Assembly (NCBI GenBank): GCA_903871855.1 | Contig: CAIQIK010000019.1 | Location: 1-64,000, forward strand | DNA length: 64,000 bases | Source of the DNA: an uncultured Caldisericota bacterium | GTDB lineage: Bacteria; Caldisericota; Caldisericia; Cryosericales; Cryosericaceae | Direction of reading: 5' to 3' | Part shown: positions 32,454 through 41,222 of the stretch, piece after piece | Layout of the letters: every line of letters begins with the position of its first letter | How positions within the stretch are numbered: position 1 is the first letter of the stretch | Position numbers and translations under genes: made by a program | The notes under the pieces: model-generated | What the model saw: the letters and a program-made list of their open reading frames with translations, nothing else | Database searches by the model: none | Told to the model about the DNA's origin: nothing

Positions 32454-35347
32454 GCAAGAGGGACAGGAAGGTCTCGGGGGGTGCGCCAACCGACCAGGAA
32501 CTGGCCCGACTGATGGCGGATCTGCCCGGTATGGTCTACCGGGCTACGCCGCAGGCACCGTTCGCCTTCGAACTCGTCGGTGGAGGCTACGAGCATATTC
32601 TGGGCCGTTCCCTGGACGAACTCATGACGAAGCAGGACATCCGGTCGACACTCATGTATGCCGATGACGTCGCCCGCTACCGGGCAGTCGTCGAGAACGC
32701 GGTGCAACGCGATGACGCCTTCCAGATCGAGTACAGCGTCATTTACCGTGATGCCACAGAACGGGTAGTGTGGGAGCAGGGCAGGCCTGTCCGCGCTCCC
32801 GACGGATCGTTCCGCTGCATCGAGGGAAGCATCATTGATATCGAGGGACCAGTGCATGCGCGGCAGGTACAGGACGCCACGTATCGCATCTCGCAAGCGG
32901 CGGCGTCCGCCCAGAGTCTGCAGGAACTGTACGGCCACATCCACCACATTATCGGCGAGCTGATGCCGGCGGAGAACCTGTACTTCGCACTTCGGGACCA
33001 AAAGACAGGGTCTATCTCGTATCCGTACTATGTCGACGAATACGACATCATGCCCCCCGATCCACAGATGGCCGAGACAGGGTTGACAGCGTTCATCCTG
33101 CGCACCGGAACACCGCTGCTCATGAGCGAGTTTCGCGAGGCAGAACCAGTCAAGTCGGGAAGCGTCACTCCCGTGGGAACGCCTGCCGCCAGCTGGCTCG
33201 GGGTACCGCTGAAACTGCAGGGAAAGCCAGTCGGCGTCCTCGCCATTCAGGTCTATCATGGTTCCTATCGATACACGAAGGGTGACCGCAACGTTCTGTC
33301 GTTTGTCGCTGACCAGGTAGCGGTCGCCATCGAGCGTCGACGTGCCGCAGTATCTATCCAGGAGAGCGAACTGCGCTATCGGTCTCTCTTTGAAGATGCT
33401 CCTGTCGCCCTCTGGGAGGAAGATTTCTCCGAACTCAGCAAGCGCTTGAAACAGGTGCTTCCGCCCGGAACGGGAGATGTCGCTTTGTGGTTGCACTCCC
33501 GCCCTGAGGTCGTCCGGGAACTCGCATCGCTCGTCCGTGTCATCGATGTCAACCGTGCCGCCGTCGCACTCGCTGGCGCCAGCCAGAAGAGCGACCTAGT
33601 TGGCTCTCTCGTATCGATCATGCGTGAAGAAGCTCTCAGGATCTTCGAGCTCGAACTCGCCCACATCGCCGCTGGGGACCTTTCCTTTCAATGGGAAGGG
33701 CCTAGCTCAACGGTGCACGGTGAACCCCTCTCCATTTCGATGCACTGGATGGTTGCACCAGGCGATGAAGAGAATCTGCAGAGGGTTCTTATCGCGATGG
33801 TCGATATCACGGACCGCGTCCGTGCAGAACGTGCATTGCAGGCCAGTGAACTCGAGTTTAAAGCATTGTTCAACCGGGCCCAGGATGCCATCCTCCTCCA
33901 CATTGTCAACGAGGATGGAACGATGGGTCCCTTCATCGAGGCCAACGACGTCGCCTGCGAGTGCTTAGGCTATACACGCGGGGAATTACTCCACATGACC
34001 ATCTCTGACATCACAGTCGACTCGACGCCCGATACTTTGGAACAAGTAAGGCGACAGTTGAGGAAACACGGGAAGGCAACCTTCGAAGTGGAACTGAAGG
34101 CCCGGGACGGCCACCACATCCCGGCGGAGGTGAGCGCAGGCATGTTCATGCGGGAGGGTCGGACAGTAATCCTGTCCAATGTCCGCGACATCACCGAGCG
34201 GCTCCGCCTGGAACACGAGCTCCAACGTATGGACAAACTGCAGTCGCTGGGCGTCCTGGCAGGCGGCATCGCGCACGACTTCAACAACATGCTGACCGGA
34301 ATCATCGGCAACATCAACCTGGCACGCATCGAGGATGACCAAAACCGCTCCCGAGAACTGCTGCAGGAAGCAGAGAGGGAGGTCCTCCGGGCTCGCGGAC
34401 TGTCGCAGCAGCTGCTGACCTTTGCCAAGGGAGGAGCCCCCATCCGCTCTGTTCAGGACCTCGCTCACATCGTGCGAGACGCCGTCAGCTTCGTTTTGCG
34501 CGGCTCTGACGTTTCGGCTTGTTTCGACCTGCCCGCGGATCTGTGGTGGGCGGACATCGACAGTGGCCAGGTCGGCCAGGTATTCTCAAATATCGCCATC
34601 AACGCAGACGAAGCGATGCCAAACGGCGGAACTCTTCTCGTCTCGGCGCGCAATGTCACCTTTGTCGACCCGGTGCCGACTCCTGACCTTGCTCCGGGCG
34701 ACTATGTCCGCGTCGACCTCAGCGACACGGGCATAGGGATCGCCGAAGCAGACCTGCACAAGGTCTTCGATCCATTCTTCAGTACGAAGCGTCGCGGCAG
34801 CGGCCTTGGCCTGGCGACGTCCTATGCCATCGTCCACAAGCATGACGGATACATCGGCGTGACCTCGAAACCAGGTGTCGGCACGACCTTCTCGATTTTC
34901 CTGCCGGCAGCCCCTGCCAGTCCATCCCGTCAGCCGTGTGAGACATCGCCCCGGTTCAGCGGACATGGCCGCGTCTTGGTCATGGACGACGAATCCACGG
35001 TGCAGCAGGTGGCGATCGCGATGCTGAAAAAACTCGGCTATGAAGCGGAGGCTGTCCCTGACGGGGCTAGCGCTATTCGTGCGGACGCAGAGGCCTGTGC
35101 GGCCGGCCGGCCTTTCAACGTCATCATCATGGACCTGACGATCCCCGGCGGCATGGGCGGACAAGAGGCGGTCGTGGCCCTCCGCGCCCAGCGCACGACG
35201 GCGCGCCTCATCGCATCGAGTGGATACGCCACCGACCCCATCATGGCTCAGTACCGTTCCTACCAGTTCGACGCCATTTTGGCAAAGCCCTACAGCTTCA
35301 CCGAACTGACGTCGGTGCTCGCATCCCTCCCCGACCAGTCGTCCTGA
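32450..35347 (+). CDS. Soluble hybrid histidine kinase (PAS-GAF-PAS-PAS-HisKA-HATPase-REC)
   Basis: A 965-aa kinase without membrane segments. In order: PAS (about 17-135, starting ADLPGMVYRATP), GAF (about 150-310, SWLGVPLKLQGKPVGVLAIQ), a second PAS (about 318-475), a third PAS (about 485-590), the H-box GGIAHDFNNM with His609, the ATPase domain (NIAINADEAM, DTGIGI, GSGLGLAT) and a receiver (VMDDES, Asp895 in IMDLTIPGGMGG). Domain order and the receiver without an output module resemble the kinase at 27963, and both belong to the same HisKA subfamily. Start overlaps the upstream membrane-protein stop by 4 nt. Confidence 0.93.
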   Translation: MSKRDRKVSGGAPTDQELARLMADLPGMVYRATPQAPFAFELVGGGYEHILGRSLDELMTKQDIRSTLMYADDVARYRAVVENAVQRDDAFQIEYSVIYRDATERVVWEQGRPVRAPDGSFRCIEGSIIDIEGPVHARQVQDATYRISQAAASAQSLQELYGHIHHIIGELMPAENLYFALRDQKTGSISYPYYVDEYDIMPPDPQMAETGLTAFILRTGTPLLMSEFREAEPVKSGSVTPVGTPAASWLGVPLKLQGKPVGVLAIQVYHGSYRYTKGDRNVLSFVADQVAVAIERRRAAVSIQESELRYRSLFEDAPVALWEEDFSELSKRLKQVLPPGTGDVALWLHSRPEVVRELASLVRVIDVNRAAVALAGASQKSDLVGSLVSIMREEALRIFELELAHIAAGDLSFQWEGPSSTVHGEPLSISMHWMVAPGDEENLQRVLIAMVDITDRVRAERALQASELEFKALFNRAQDAILLHIVNEDGTMGPFIEANDVACECLGYTRGELLHMTISDITVDSTPDTLEQVRRQLRKHGKATFEVELKARDGHHIPAEVSAGMFMREGRTVILSNVRDITERLRLEHELQRMDKLQSLGVLAGGIAHDFNNMLTGIIGNINLARIEDDQNRSRELLQEAEREVLRARGLSQQLLTFAKGGAPIRSVQDLAHIVRDAVSFVLRGSDVSACFDLPADLWWADIDSGQVGQVFSNIAINADEAMPNGGTLLVSARNVTFVDPVPTPDLAPGDYVRVDLSDTGIGIAEADLHKVFDPFFSTKRRGSGLGLATSYAIVHKHDGYIGVTSKPGVGTTFSIFLPAAPASPSRQPCETSPRFSGHGRVLVMDDESTVQQVAIAMLKKLGYEAEAVPDGASAIRADAEACAAGRPFNVIIMDLTIPGGMGGQEAVVALRAQRTTARLIASSGYATDPIMAQYRSYQFDAILAKPYSFTELTSVLASLPDQSS

Positions 35348-35378
35348 GTTGCCGCAGGTCTCCCTGCAAAGCATCTGC

Positions 35379-35403
35379 CCGGTCCCTTCAAACATAGGAC
35401 CGG
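35379..35403. terminator. Hairpin between converging genes
   Basis: CCGGTCC (35379-35385) pairs with GGACCGG (35397-35403). It lies between the ends of the kinase and HerA-like genes and may serve either; there is no strong T-run. Confidence 0.45.
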
Positions 35404-35433
35404 ACAGACCAGGTAGTGGAAACGTTATGGTGT

Positions 35434-37746
35434 CTATCGAAAAACGATGCCCACCCGCTTGACAACGATGTTGCTCACCTTCGGCCGCAGCAACTTCTGC
35501 TCTACCGCCAGATACTTCGCGCGGGCAGCCTCTTCCTCTGCCGTCACGGTCGCCTGCGTCTGTGCCGCCAACACTGCCAGCTGCTGCTGAAGGTCGTTCA
35601 CTTTCTGCTGGAGGTCCTTTGCTTTCTCCTGGAATGTCTGGGCTGTTCCCCGCGTCCGGACGCCCGTCGTGAAGCTGCGTTTGCGCCCCACCAGCAGGCC
35701 AAGGACTGCTTCCGCTGTCTGCATCGTAGCCGCCGAATTCCGGTTGCGCGCTTCCATCTGGACGATGTTCAGTCGCTGCTGCGCCTCGGTCAAGTCGTCC
35801 TGCAGCTTGCGCTGCTTCTCCTGTAGCTTCTCCTCCACTTTGTTCACATCTCCCGTGATGTCGGGTGCAGAAAGGACGCCCAGTCGCGCCATGAATTGCG
35901 CTTCCGTTTCACCATCCTGCTGCGCGACCTTGTATTCCTTGCTCGTCAGCAACGTGAGGGGGCGGACCTTGAGAGCGTCCTTCAAGCGGGAAGTGAGCGT
36001 CTTCCACGACGCAGGCTTCTGGAGGTCGGCTGGTGCTTCCTGGAACAGTACGCCCTCGGGCGCCTTGTCGCACCATGTCACATTCTCCGGTAGCAGCTCG
36101 GCCGTGGCCCAGTCCACGGCAGGCCATTGCGAGACCGGGATGGTGAGGAGCAGGTGCTGCTGGACAAACGCAGAGGTCATCTTGTCCTCATATGCTACGT
36201 CCGCTTCACCGAACACGTATGGGCCGAGCGTGGTCCCCACCGGGACAGGAGCGAACTGGACCGGAATGCCGTCGGGGAACGCAGGCAGATAACGTGACGG
36301 TCCCGATGTCGGCAATGCTTCATGGGTCACATGCTCGAATTCGACCTTCCGCGGCGCCATTAGCTGACCAATCTGAGCTTTGGTAAGGGGTCCGCGCAGA
36401 TAGCTCATCGCAAAGCGCGACTGCACCACGACATGCTTGGCTGTATGGATGTTGTGCAACAGGAACTGACGCGGCTTTAGACTGCCCAGGACGCCGGTAA
36501 ACCAAGCCCTGTCGAGTGTGCCGCCGCCTTCCTGCAAGGCGCCTTCGAGGCCACCGAGCACGCGTTCACGGTCGCCCTCCTGCTGCAGTGTTCCAATGAT
36601 CCACGTGCCAGCGTTGCTGAGGCCCTTGTAGTCAATGTCCACAGGGTTCTGGGTCGCCAGCAGTACGCCAAGCCCAAAGGCGCGTGCCTGCTTCATCAAG
36701 GTGAGCAGGGGCACCTTAGACGGCGGATTGAATGGATAGGGTGGGAAATAGCCAAAGACCTCGTCGAAGTACAGCAAGGCCCGCAAGGAATCTGTCCCCT
36801 GTTGAACGCGCATCCATGAGATGACTTCCTGCAGGAGAAGCGTCACGAAGAACATGCGCTCCGCGTCTGACAGATGTGCAATGGCGAAGATGCTGCAGCG
36901 CGGCCTGCCGTCCGGTGCGTGAAGAAATCTCTCGACATCCAGAGGGGCACCGTTCAACCAGGATTGGAACGAGGGGGAGGCGATGAGACCGTTGACGCGC
37001 ATGGCAAGGTCCAGCCGGTCCTTCGGCGGGAAGAAGGTGTCCACCTCGAAGACGCCGAGCTTCTCAAACGGCGGGTTCTGCAGTTGCACAATGAGGTCCG
37101 GGAGGGTCAGGTCCGTGCCCTTGCCCCATGTATCGTTGATAATGGAGCTGATGAGGATATGCTCGCGGCTGCGGATAGGATCCGCTTCGATGCCCACGAG
37201 ACCAAGCAGGGCCGAGGTGACACCTTTGACCTTCTCCTGGGTCTCCTCGTCACCTAGTTCGCCCGCCGGCCTGCGAAAACTCTGCAGAACCGAGACCGAG
37301 ATGCCTGCAGTCGACCCGGGCGTGAAGATGGCAAAATCGGCACTCGCCTTCAGCTGTGCGATCCGTTCCGGTGCAATTCCTGACGAGGCCAGCCCCTTCT
37401 GCCATGTCGCTGCCGTTTCGAGGGCCGCCTGCTCCAGTGTCAGTCCTTTTCGCTCGGCTTCAGCCGGATCCACCCATGGTTGGAATTCCGCGGCGCTCAG
37501 GCCCGGAAATGTCAGGAGGAGGTTGCCCAGATCGCCCTTAGGGTCGATGGCGATGACGGGAACGCCGTCGATCAGGGCCTCTTCGATGAGGTCGATGGAC
37601 AGGCCCGTCTTGCCGGATCCGGTCATGCCGACGATAATACCATGCGTCGTCAGGTCCTTGCCCGGATACAGGACGGGAGCTCCAGCCTGGCCCGTAGCTG
37701 GGTCTACCTCGGTCCCGATGTAGAAGGTCCTTCTGTCTTCATCCAT
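35434..37746 (-). CDS. HerA-like ATPase (DUF87/DUF853 family)
   Basis: A 770-aa P-loop ATPase of the FtsK-HerA superfamily. Walker A GMTGSGKTG is at 40-48 and Walker B ALLYFDEVFGYFPP in the centre, followed by the sensor-like LLATQNPVDIDYKGLSNAG. Residues about 630-735 are a Gln/Lys/Glu-rich coiled coil, and the C-terminus ends in a short beta segment. Family members are DNA or protein translocating pumps of poorly known role; some bacterial HerA ATPases act in phage defence with a nuclease partner, but no NurA or SIR2 gene is adjacent here. Start is ATG at 37746 after AGGAGG; a start at 37776 lacks a site. Confidence 0.85.
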   Translation of the reverse strand: MDEDRRTFYIGTEVDPATGQAGAPVLYPGKDLTTHGIIVGMTGSGKTGLSIDLIEEALIDGVPVIAIDPKGDLGNLLLTFPGLSAAEFQPWVDPAEAERKGLTLEQAALETAATWQKGLASSGIAPERIAQLKASADFAIFTPGSTAGISVSVLQSFRRPAGELGDEETQEKVKGVTSALLGLVGIEADPIRSREHILISSIINDTWGKGTDLTLPDLIVQLQNPPFEKLGVFEVDTFFPPKDRLDLAMRVNGLIASPSFQSWLNGAPLDVERFLHAPDGRPRCSIFAIAHLSDAERMFFVTLLLQEVISWMRVQQGTDSLRALLYFDEVFGYFPPYPFNPPSKVPLLTLMKQARAFGLGVLLATQNPVDIDYKGLSNAGTWIIGTLQQEGDRERVLGGLEGALQEGGGTLDRAWFTGVLGSLKPRQFLLHNIHTAKHVVVQSRFAMSYLRGPLTKAQIGQLMAPRKVEFEHVTHEALPTSGPSRYLPAFPDGIPVQFAPVPVGTTLGPYVFGEADVAYEDKMTSAFVQQHLLLTIPVSQWPAVDWATAELLPENVTWCDKAPEGVLFQEAPADLQKPASWKTLTSRLKDALKVRPLTLLTSKEYKVAQQDGETEAQFMARLGVLSAPDITGDVNKVEEKLQEKQRKLQDDLTEAQQRLNIVQMEARNRNSAATMQTAEAVLGLLVGRKRSFTTGVRTRGTAQTFQEKAKDLQQKVNDLQQQLAVLAAQTQATVTAEEEAARAKYLAVEQKLLRPKVSNIVVKRVGIVFR

Positions 37747-37812
37747 GGTTGCCTCCTGATTGATGTTCTCTCTCATGATAGGCGCGCCGCGTGGTGGCGC
37801 AACACCTCCGGA

Positions 37813-38142
37813 TCAGCCGAGCTTGAGCCCGTCGGGTACTGGACGGTCAGCACCGATGAGTACCACACCCTCGGGAGCGTAGACACCGAGGACCAGCACC
37901 TCCGACGGGAAACCCGCTACGATACGGGTAGGGAAGTTGACGACCCCCAGCACCTGCCGCCCAACAAGCTGCTCCGGCGCATAAAGGGTCGTGATCTGCG
38001 CGCTGGAATGTTTGACGCCCACGTCGGGCCCGAAATCGATGGTCAGCTTGTACGCAGGCTTGTGGGCTCGGGGGAACGGCTCGCACACGGTGATCGTTCC
38101 TGTCCTGATGTCGATTTGCTCAAAATCCTGTATCGTCGCCAT
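37813..38142 (-). CDS. csaA: CsaA-type tRNA-binding-domain chaperone
   Basis: A 109-aa single OB-fold protein of the EMAP-II/Trbp111 tRNA-binding family: IDIRTGTITVCEPFPRAHKPAYKLTIDFG, SSAQITTLY and VGRQVLGVVNFPTRIVAGFPSEVLVLG match CsaA, which in Bacillus binds unfolded and secretory proteins. Length is typical (about 110 aa). Start is ATG at 38142, 5 nt after GGAGG; the longer frame from 38193 has no site. Confidence 0.92.
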   Translation of the reverse strand: MATIQDFEQIDIRTGTITVCEPFPRAHKPAYKLTIDFGPDVGVKHSSAQITTLYAPEQLVGRQVLGVVNFPTRIVAGFPSEVLVLGVYAPEGVVLIGADRPVPDGLKLG

Positions 38143-38252
38143 GGTACCTCCAGTCTTTTGGGTCAATAGTACACGGTCCAGCGCCCATGACAACAGTCAG
38201 GCTGCACGCCGGCCAATTCGGACAACGAGTCTGTACAGGCAACGGCACGTGC

Positions 38253-38280
38253 TTGACACGGAGCCCCTCTCCCCGAGAAT
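38253..38280 (+). promoter_or_regulatory. Sigma-70-type promoter
   Basis: TTGACA (38253-38258), 16-bp spacer, GAGAAT (38275-38280), 40 nt before the 5'-nucleotidase-like gene. Confidence 0.5.
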
Positions 38281-38319
38281 GTGACCAGGAGCTACCACTC
38301 TTAGCATCAGGAGGTCAGC

Positions 38320-39786
38320 ATGGGCATCAGGAAACGGTTCACGATCCTGCATAGCAACGACATGCACGGCGACTTCCTCGCAGAGATGCGCGGCGAAGAG
38401 GGTCACCTCATCGGTGGCCTGTCACTGCTGTCCGGGTACATCAACGAAGTCCGGAGCGAGGAGAAGAATGTTCTATACTGCATCGCGGGTGACATGGTGC
38501 AGGGGTCCCTCATCGACGCCGAGTACAAGGGAATCAGCACGATGGAGCTCATGAACTACCTGGCGCCCGACGTCGCCACGCTGGGCAATCACGAGTTCGA
38601 CTATGGACTGCCCCATCTGCTGTTCCTGGAAAAGATGGCCAACTTCCCCATCGTCAACGCTAATCTCTACATCACCCAGTACAACAAGCGCCTGTTCCGG
38701 CCGTATCTGGTGAAGAACGTCGACGGCTTCGACATCCTGTTTATCGGCATCATCACCGAGAGGGTCATCGACATGCTGAAGACCGACAACCTGCTGTCGT
38801 CGTTTGTCACACTGCAAGAGGCTGCCGCCGAGGTCGGGAAGATTTGCAACGCCTACAAGAACGATGATATCGACCTGACGATCCTGTTGACCCACATCGG
38901 CTTCGATTCCGACAAGGAGCTCGCGAGCCTGCTGGACCCCGCATGGGGCGTCGACATGATCATCGGTGGGCACAGCCACACCATTCTGGAACAGCCTGCC
39001 GTCGTGGGCAACATCCTGATCGCGCAGGCTGGGGTTGGTACCGAGCAGGTCGGACGGTTCGACATCACGGTGGACGACGACACCAACAGCATTGTCGACT
39101 GGACTTGGAAGCTGGTCCCGATCGACAGCGACCACTGCCAGGCCGACGAGAAGCTCACCGCGTTCATTGACGGGTTCAAGGACGTCGTCGACAAGAAGTA
39201 CAACAGTATCATCTCCAAGTTTGCACGCAAGCTGACACACCCAGAGCGAATATGCGAGACGGAACTGGGGAACCTGTTTGCCGACGCGATCCAGCAAACA
39301 ACCGGTGTCGATGTCGCCTTCGTCGGCAGCGGCAGCATCCGAAAGACGGAGCTTGGTCCCGTCGTCACTCTGGGCGACTACCTGGCGCTGTTTCCCTACG
39401 ACGACTCCATCACCCGATTCACCGTGACCGGCGCACAACTCAAGCATGCGTTCTCTGGGTTCATGCGCCCGGAGAACCGCAACGGTGAGGGTGAGTATTA
39501 CCAAGTAAACAGGGGCGTGAAAGCGGTCTACGACCTGGCAAAACATGAGTTGGTGTCGTTGGCCTTGAACGGCGTCCCTGTCAACGATTCCTCGCACTAT
39601 TCCGTCTGTCTGCAGGGATACCACTGCAAGAACTCGACCGTCGGCCTGCAGCTGACCGGAGCGGAGCTGGCACAGCTTGAGCAGCCCCGCCTGCTTGCCA
39701 CGTCCGGTCGGGACGTCGTCGAGGAGTACCTGCGCAACCACCAGAACGTGAACGCCGAGGTGGAAGGCCGCCTCCAGTATTGCTAG
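38320..39786 (+). CDS. 5'-nucleotidase/UshA-like bimetal phosphoesterase, no signal peptide
   Basis: A 488-aa two-domain enzyme. The N-terminal calcineurin-like metallophosphatase domain has the metal motifs HSNDMHGD (Asp14, His16), GDMVQGS, GNHEFDYG, LTHIGFDSD and GGHSHT. The C-terminal substrate-binding domain (about 285-475) has ELGNLFADAIQ, GSGSIR and ALFPYDDSITRFTVTG. Known relatives (UshA, YfkN, YunD) split nucleotides or nucleotide sugars. There is no signal peptide and the start begins with basic residues, so it should act in the cytoplasm like YunD. AGGAGG lies 5 nt before ATG. Confidence 0.92.
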   Translation: MGIRKRFTILHSNDMHGDFLAEMRGEEGHLIGGLSLLSGYINEVRSEEKNVLYCIAGDMVQGSLIDAEYKGISTMELMNYLAPDVATLGNHEFDYGLPHLLFLEKMANFPIVNANLYITQYNKRLFRPYLVKNVDGFDILFIGIITERVIDMLKTDNLLSSFVTLQEAAAEVGKICNAYKNDDIDLTILLTHIGFDSDKELASLLDPAWGVDMIIGGHSHTILEQPAVVGNILIAQAGVGTEQVGRFDITVDDDTNSIVDWTWKLVPIDSDHCQADEKLTAFIDGFKDVVDKKYNSIISKFARKLTHPERICETELGNLFADAIQQTTGVDVAFVGSGSIRKTELGPVVTLGDYLALFPYDDSITRFTVTGAQLKHAFSGFMRPENRNGEGEYYQVNRGVKAVYDLAKHELVSLALNGVPVNDSSHYSVCLQGYHCKNSTVGLQLTGAELAQLEQPRLLATSGRDVVEEYLRNHQNVNAEVEGRLQYC

Positions 39787-39857
39787 ATCTTGCGCCCATA
39801 CCAGACCGGTATAGGCTGTAGACGAACCAGATTACGGTACGACAAGGAGGCGTGTGT

Positions 39858-40898
39858 ATGACATTTGTTCCCGGTCCCATTTTGCAATGGGGGTTGCACG
39901 TTGACATGTGGCTTCAGCAATTCGCATGGCTTGCACCCGTCATGAAAGCGCTCTCGTTCCTCGGCACCGAGGACTTCTTCGTCGCCCTGGTACCGCTCGT
40001 GTACTGGTGCATCAGCGTTGATGTGGGCATCGATCTTGCATTCGTGCTGTTCAGCGTAAACGGCGTAAATGGCCTGTTCAAACTCGCGTTCCATGCCCCA
40101 CGGCCCTACTGGATCTCGCCAAACGTCAAGGGACTGGCTACCGAAACCAGCTACGGTCTTCCGTCCGGCCATGCCGCGATCGCTTCGTCGTGCTGGCCCC
40201 TGATGGCGCGGCGACTGCACAGGACATGGGCTGTCTGGACAGCCGCCGCTCTCGTCCTGCTCATCAGCCTCTCCCGACTCTTCCTGGGTGTACACTTCCT
40301 GACGGACGTGTTTGGAGGGTGGGTCGTCGGCGTCGGCATGCTCGTCCTCTACGAAACCGCTGGGCACCGTCTAGTAGCCGGGTTCCGGCACGCCACGCTA
40401 AGAACACAGATGATCTGGTCGGCCGTTGTGCCGGCCGTCCTGCTGCTGCTTACGTGGGGTGTGCAGACTGCCATTGCACACGTCACAGACCCCGTGTACC
40501 CCCTCTGGATGATCATGAGCCGCCTGCCCGACAACCCTCGTGACTGGAGCGGGTTTGTCTCAACCGCCGGGATCCTCGGTGGCTGTCTCGCGGGCTTGGC
40601 GTTTCAGCAGCGGCATGCTCGTTTCAGCGTGGGTGGTGCCGTCGGAACCAGGATTCTCCGGTTCTTGCTCGGCATCGTCGGAGTCCTCCTGATATGGCGC
40701 GGGCTTGCCATCCTCCTGCCCCAGGGCACGGGTGTGGTCGCCCAGATCGGCCGGTTCGTCCGCTATGCCCTGACCGGAGTCTGGACCGTTTTCATCGCGC
40801 CGGTCGTCTTCCTGCGGACGGGTCTTGCTTTGCCACCACAGGGTGGCGACAGTGCCTGCAGGCCAAAAAACGATACGAGCGGATCGAGCAGGTCTTGA
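39858..40898 (+). CDS. PAP2-family membrane phosphatase
   Basis: A 346-aa integral membrane protein. The three phosphatase motifs are KLAFHAPRP (K-x6-RP), PSGHA and SRLFLGVHFLTDVFGG (SR-x5-H-x3-D). They identify a lipid phosphatase of the PAP2 superfamily (phosphatidic acid, undecaprenyl pyrophosphate or sphingolipid-like substrates). The C-terminal 150 residues add further helices, more than in minimal PAP2 enzymes, and end in a Ser-rich hydrophilic tail. Start is ATG at 39858 with AAGGAGG 7 nt upstream. Confidence 0.9.
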   Translation: MTFVPGPILQWGLHVDMWLQQFAWLAPVMKALSFLGTEDFFVALVPLVYWCISVDVGIDLAFVLFSVNGVNGLFKLAFHAPRPYWISPNVKGLATETSYGLPSGHAAIASSCWPLMARRLHRTWAVWTAAALVLLISLSRLFLGVHFLTDVFGGWVVGVGMLVLYETAGHRLVAGFRHATLRTQMIWSAVVPAVLLLLTWGVQTAIAHVTDPVYPLWMIMSRLPDNPRDWSGFVSTAGILGGCLAGLAFQQRHARFSVGGAVGTRILRFLLGIVGVLLIWRGLAILLPQGTGVVAQIGRFVRYALTGVWTVFIAPVVFLRTGLALPPQGGDSACRPKNDTSGSSRS

Positions 40899-41222
40899 CC
40901 GAAGAGACGTTATGGTTAGGCTCATGAGTGGAGCACCGGAATGTTCTTGGAGGTTACTTACGCTCCGTGTGGAAAGCAGATGGATGATCGCGTCGGTGAA
41001 TGGTCTCCCAGGAGACTGAGGCCAGTTTGATGCGTTTCGCTGACAGCTGGATGTGTCCCGATGATGTGCATGTGCTCAGATGTGCGAAGTAGGAGGTGAA
41101 CCGCAGGTAGATGAGCTTGGCATGTGACTGACAGACCGGAGTAATCGCCGGTGTCGAGTGATGGATCACGTATTTGTGCTACAATACTCTTTAGTAGGCT
41201 ATTCTGTTCTGGAGGAGAACAA
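40899..41222 (+). other. Intergenic region before the BMP gene
   Basis: A 324-nt gap. The only signal I see is a TACAAT box at 41180-41185 about 38 nt before the BMP start, without a good -35 match. No riboswitch, gene or repeat recognised. Confidence 0.4.

Noticed and set aside
35434-37746. HerA-like ATPase as part of an antiphage island
   Set aside because: No nuclease or SIR2 partner is adjacent; neighbours are a kinase and csaA.
40899-41222. A purine-type riboswitch before the BMP nucleoside-binding lipoprotein gene
   Set aside because: No conserved riboswitch core could be recognised.
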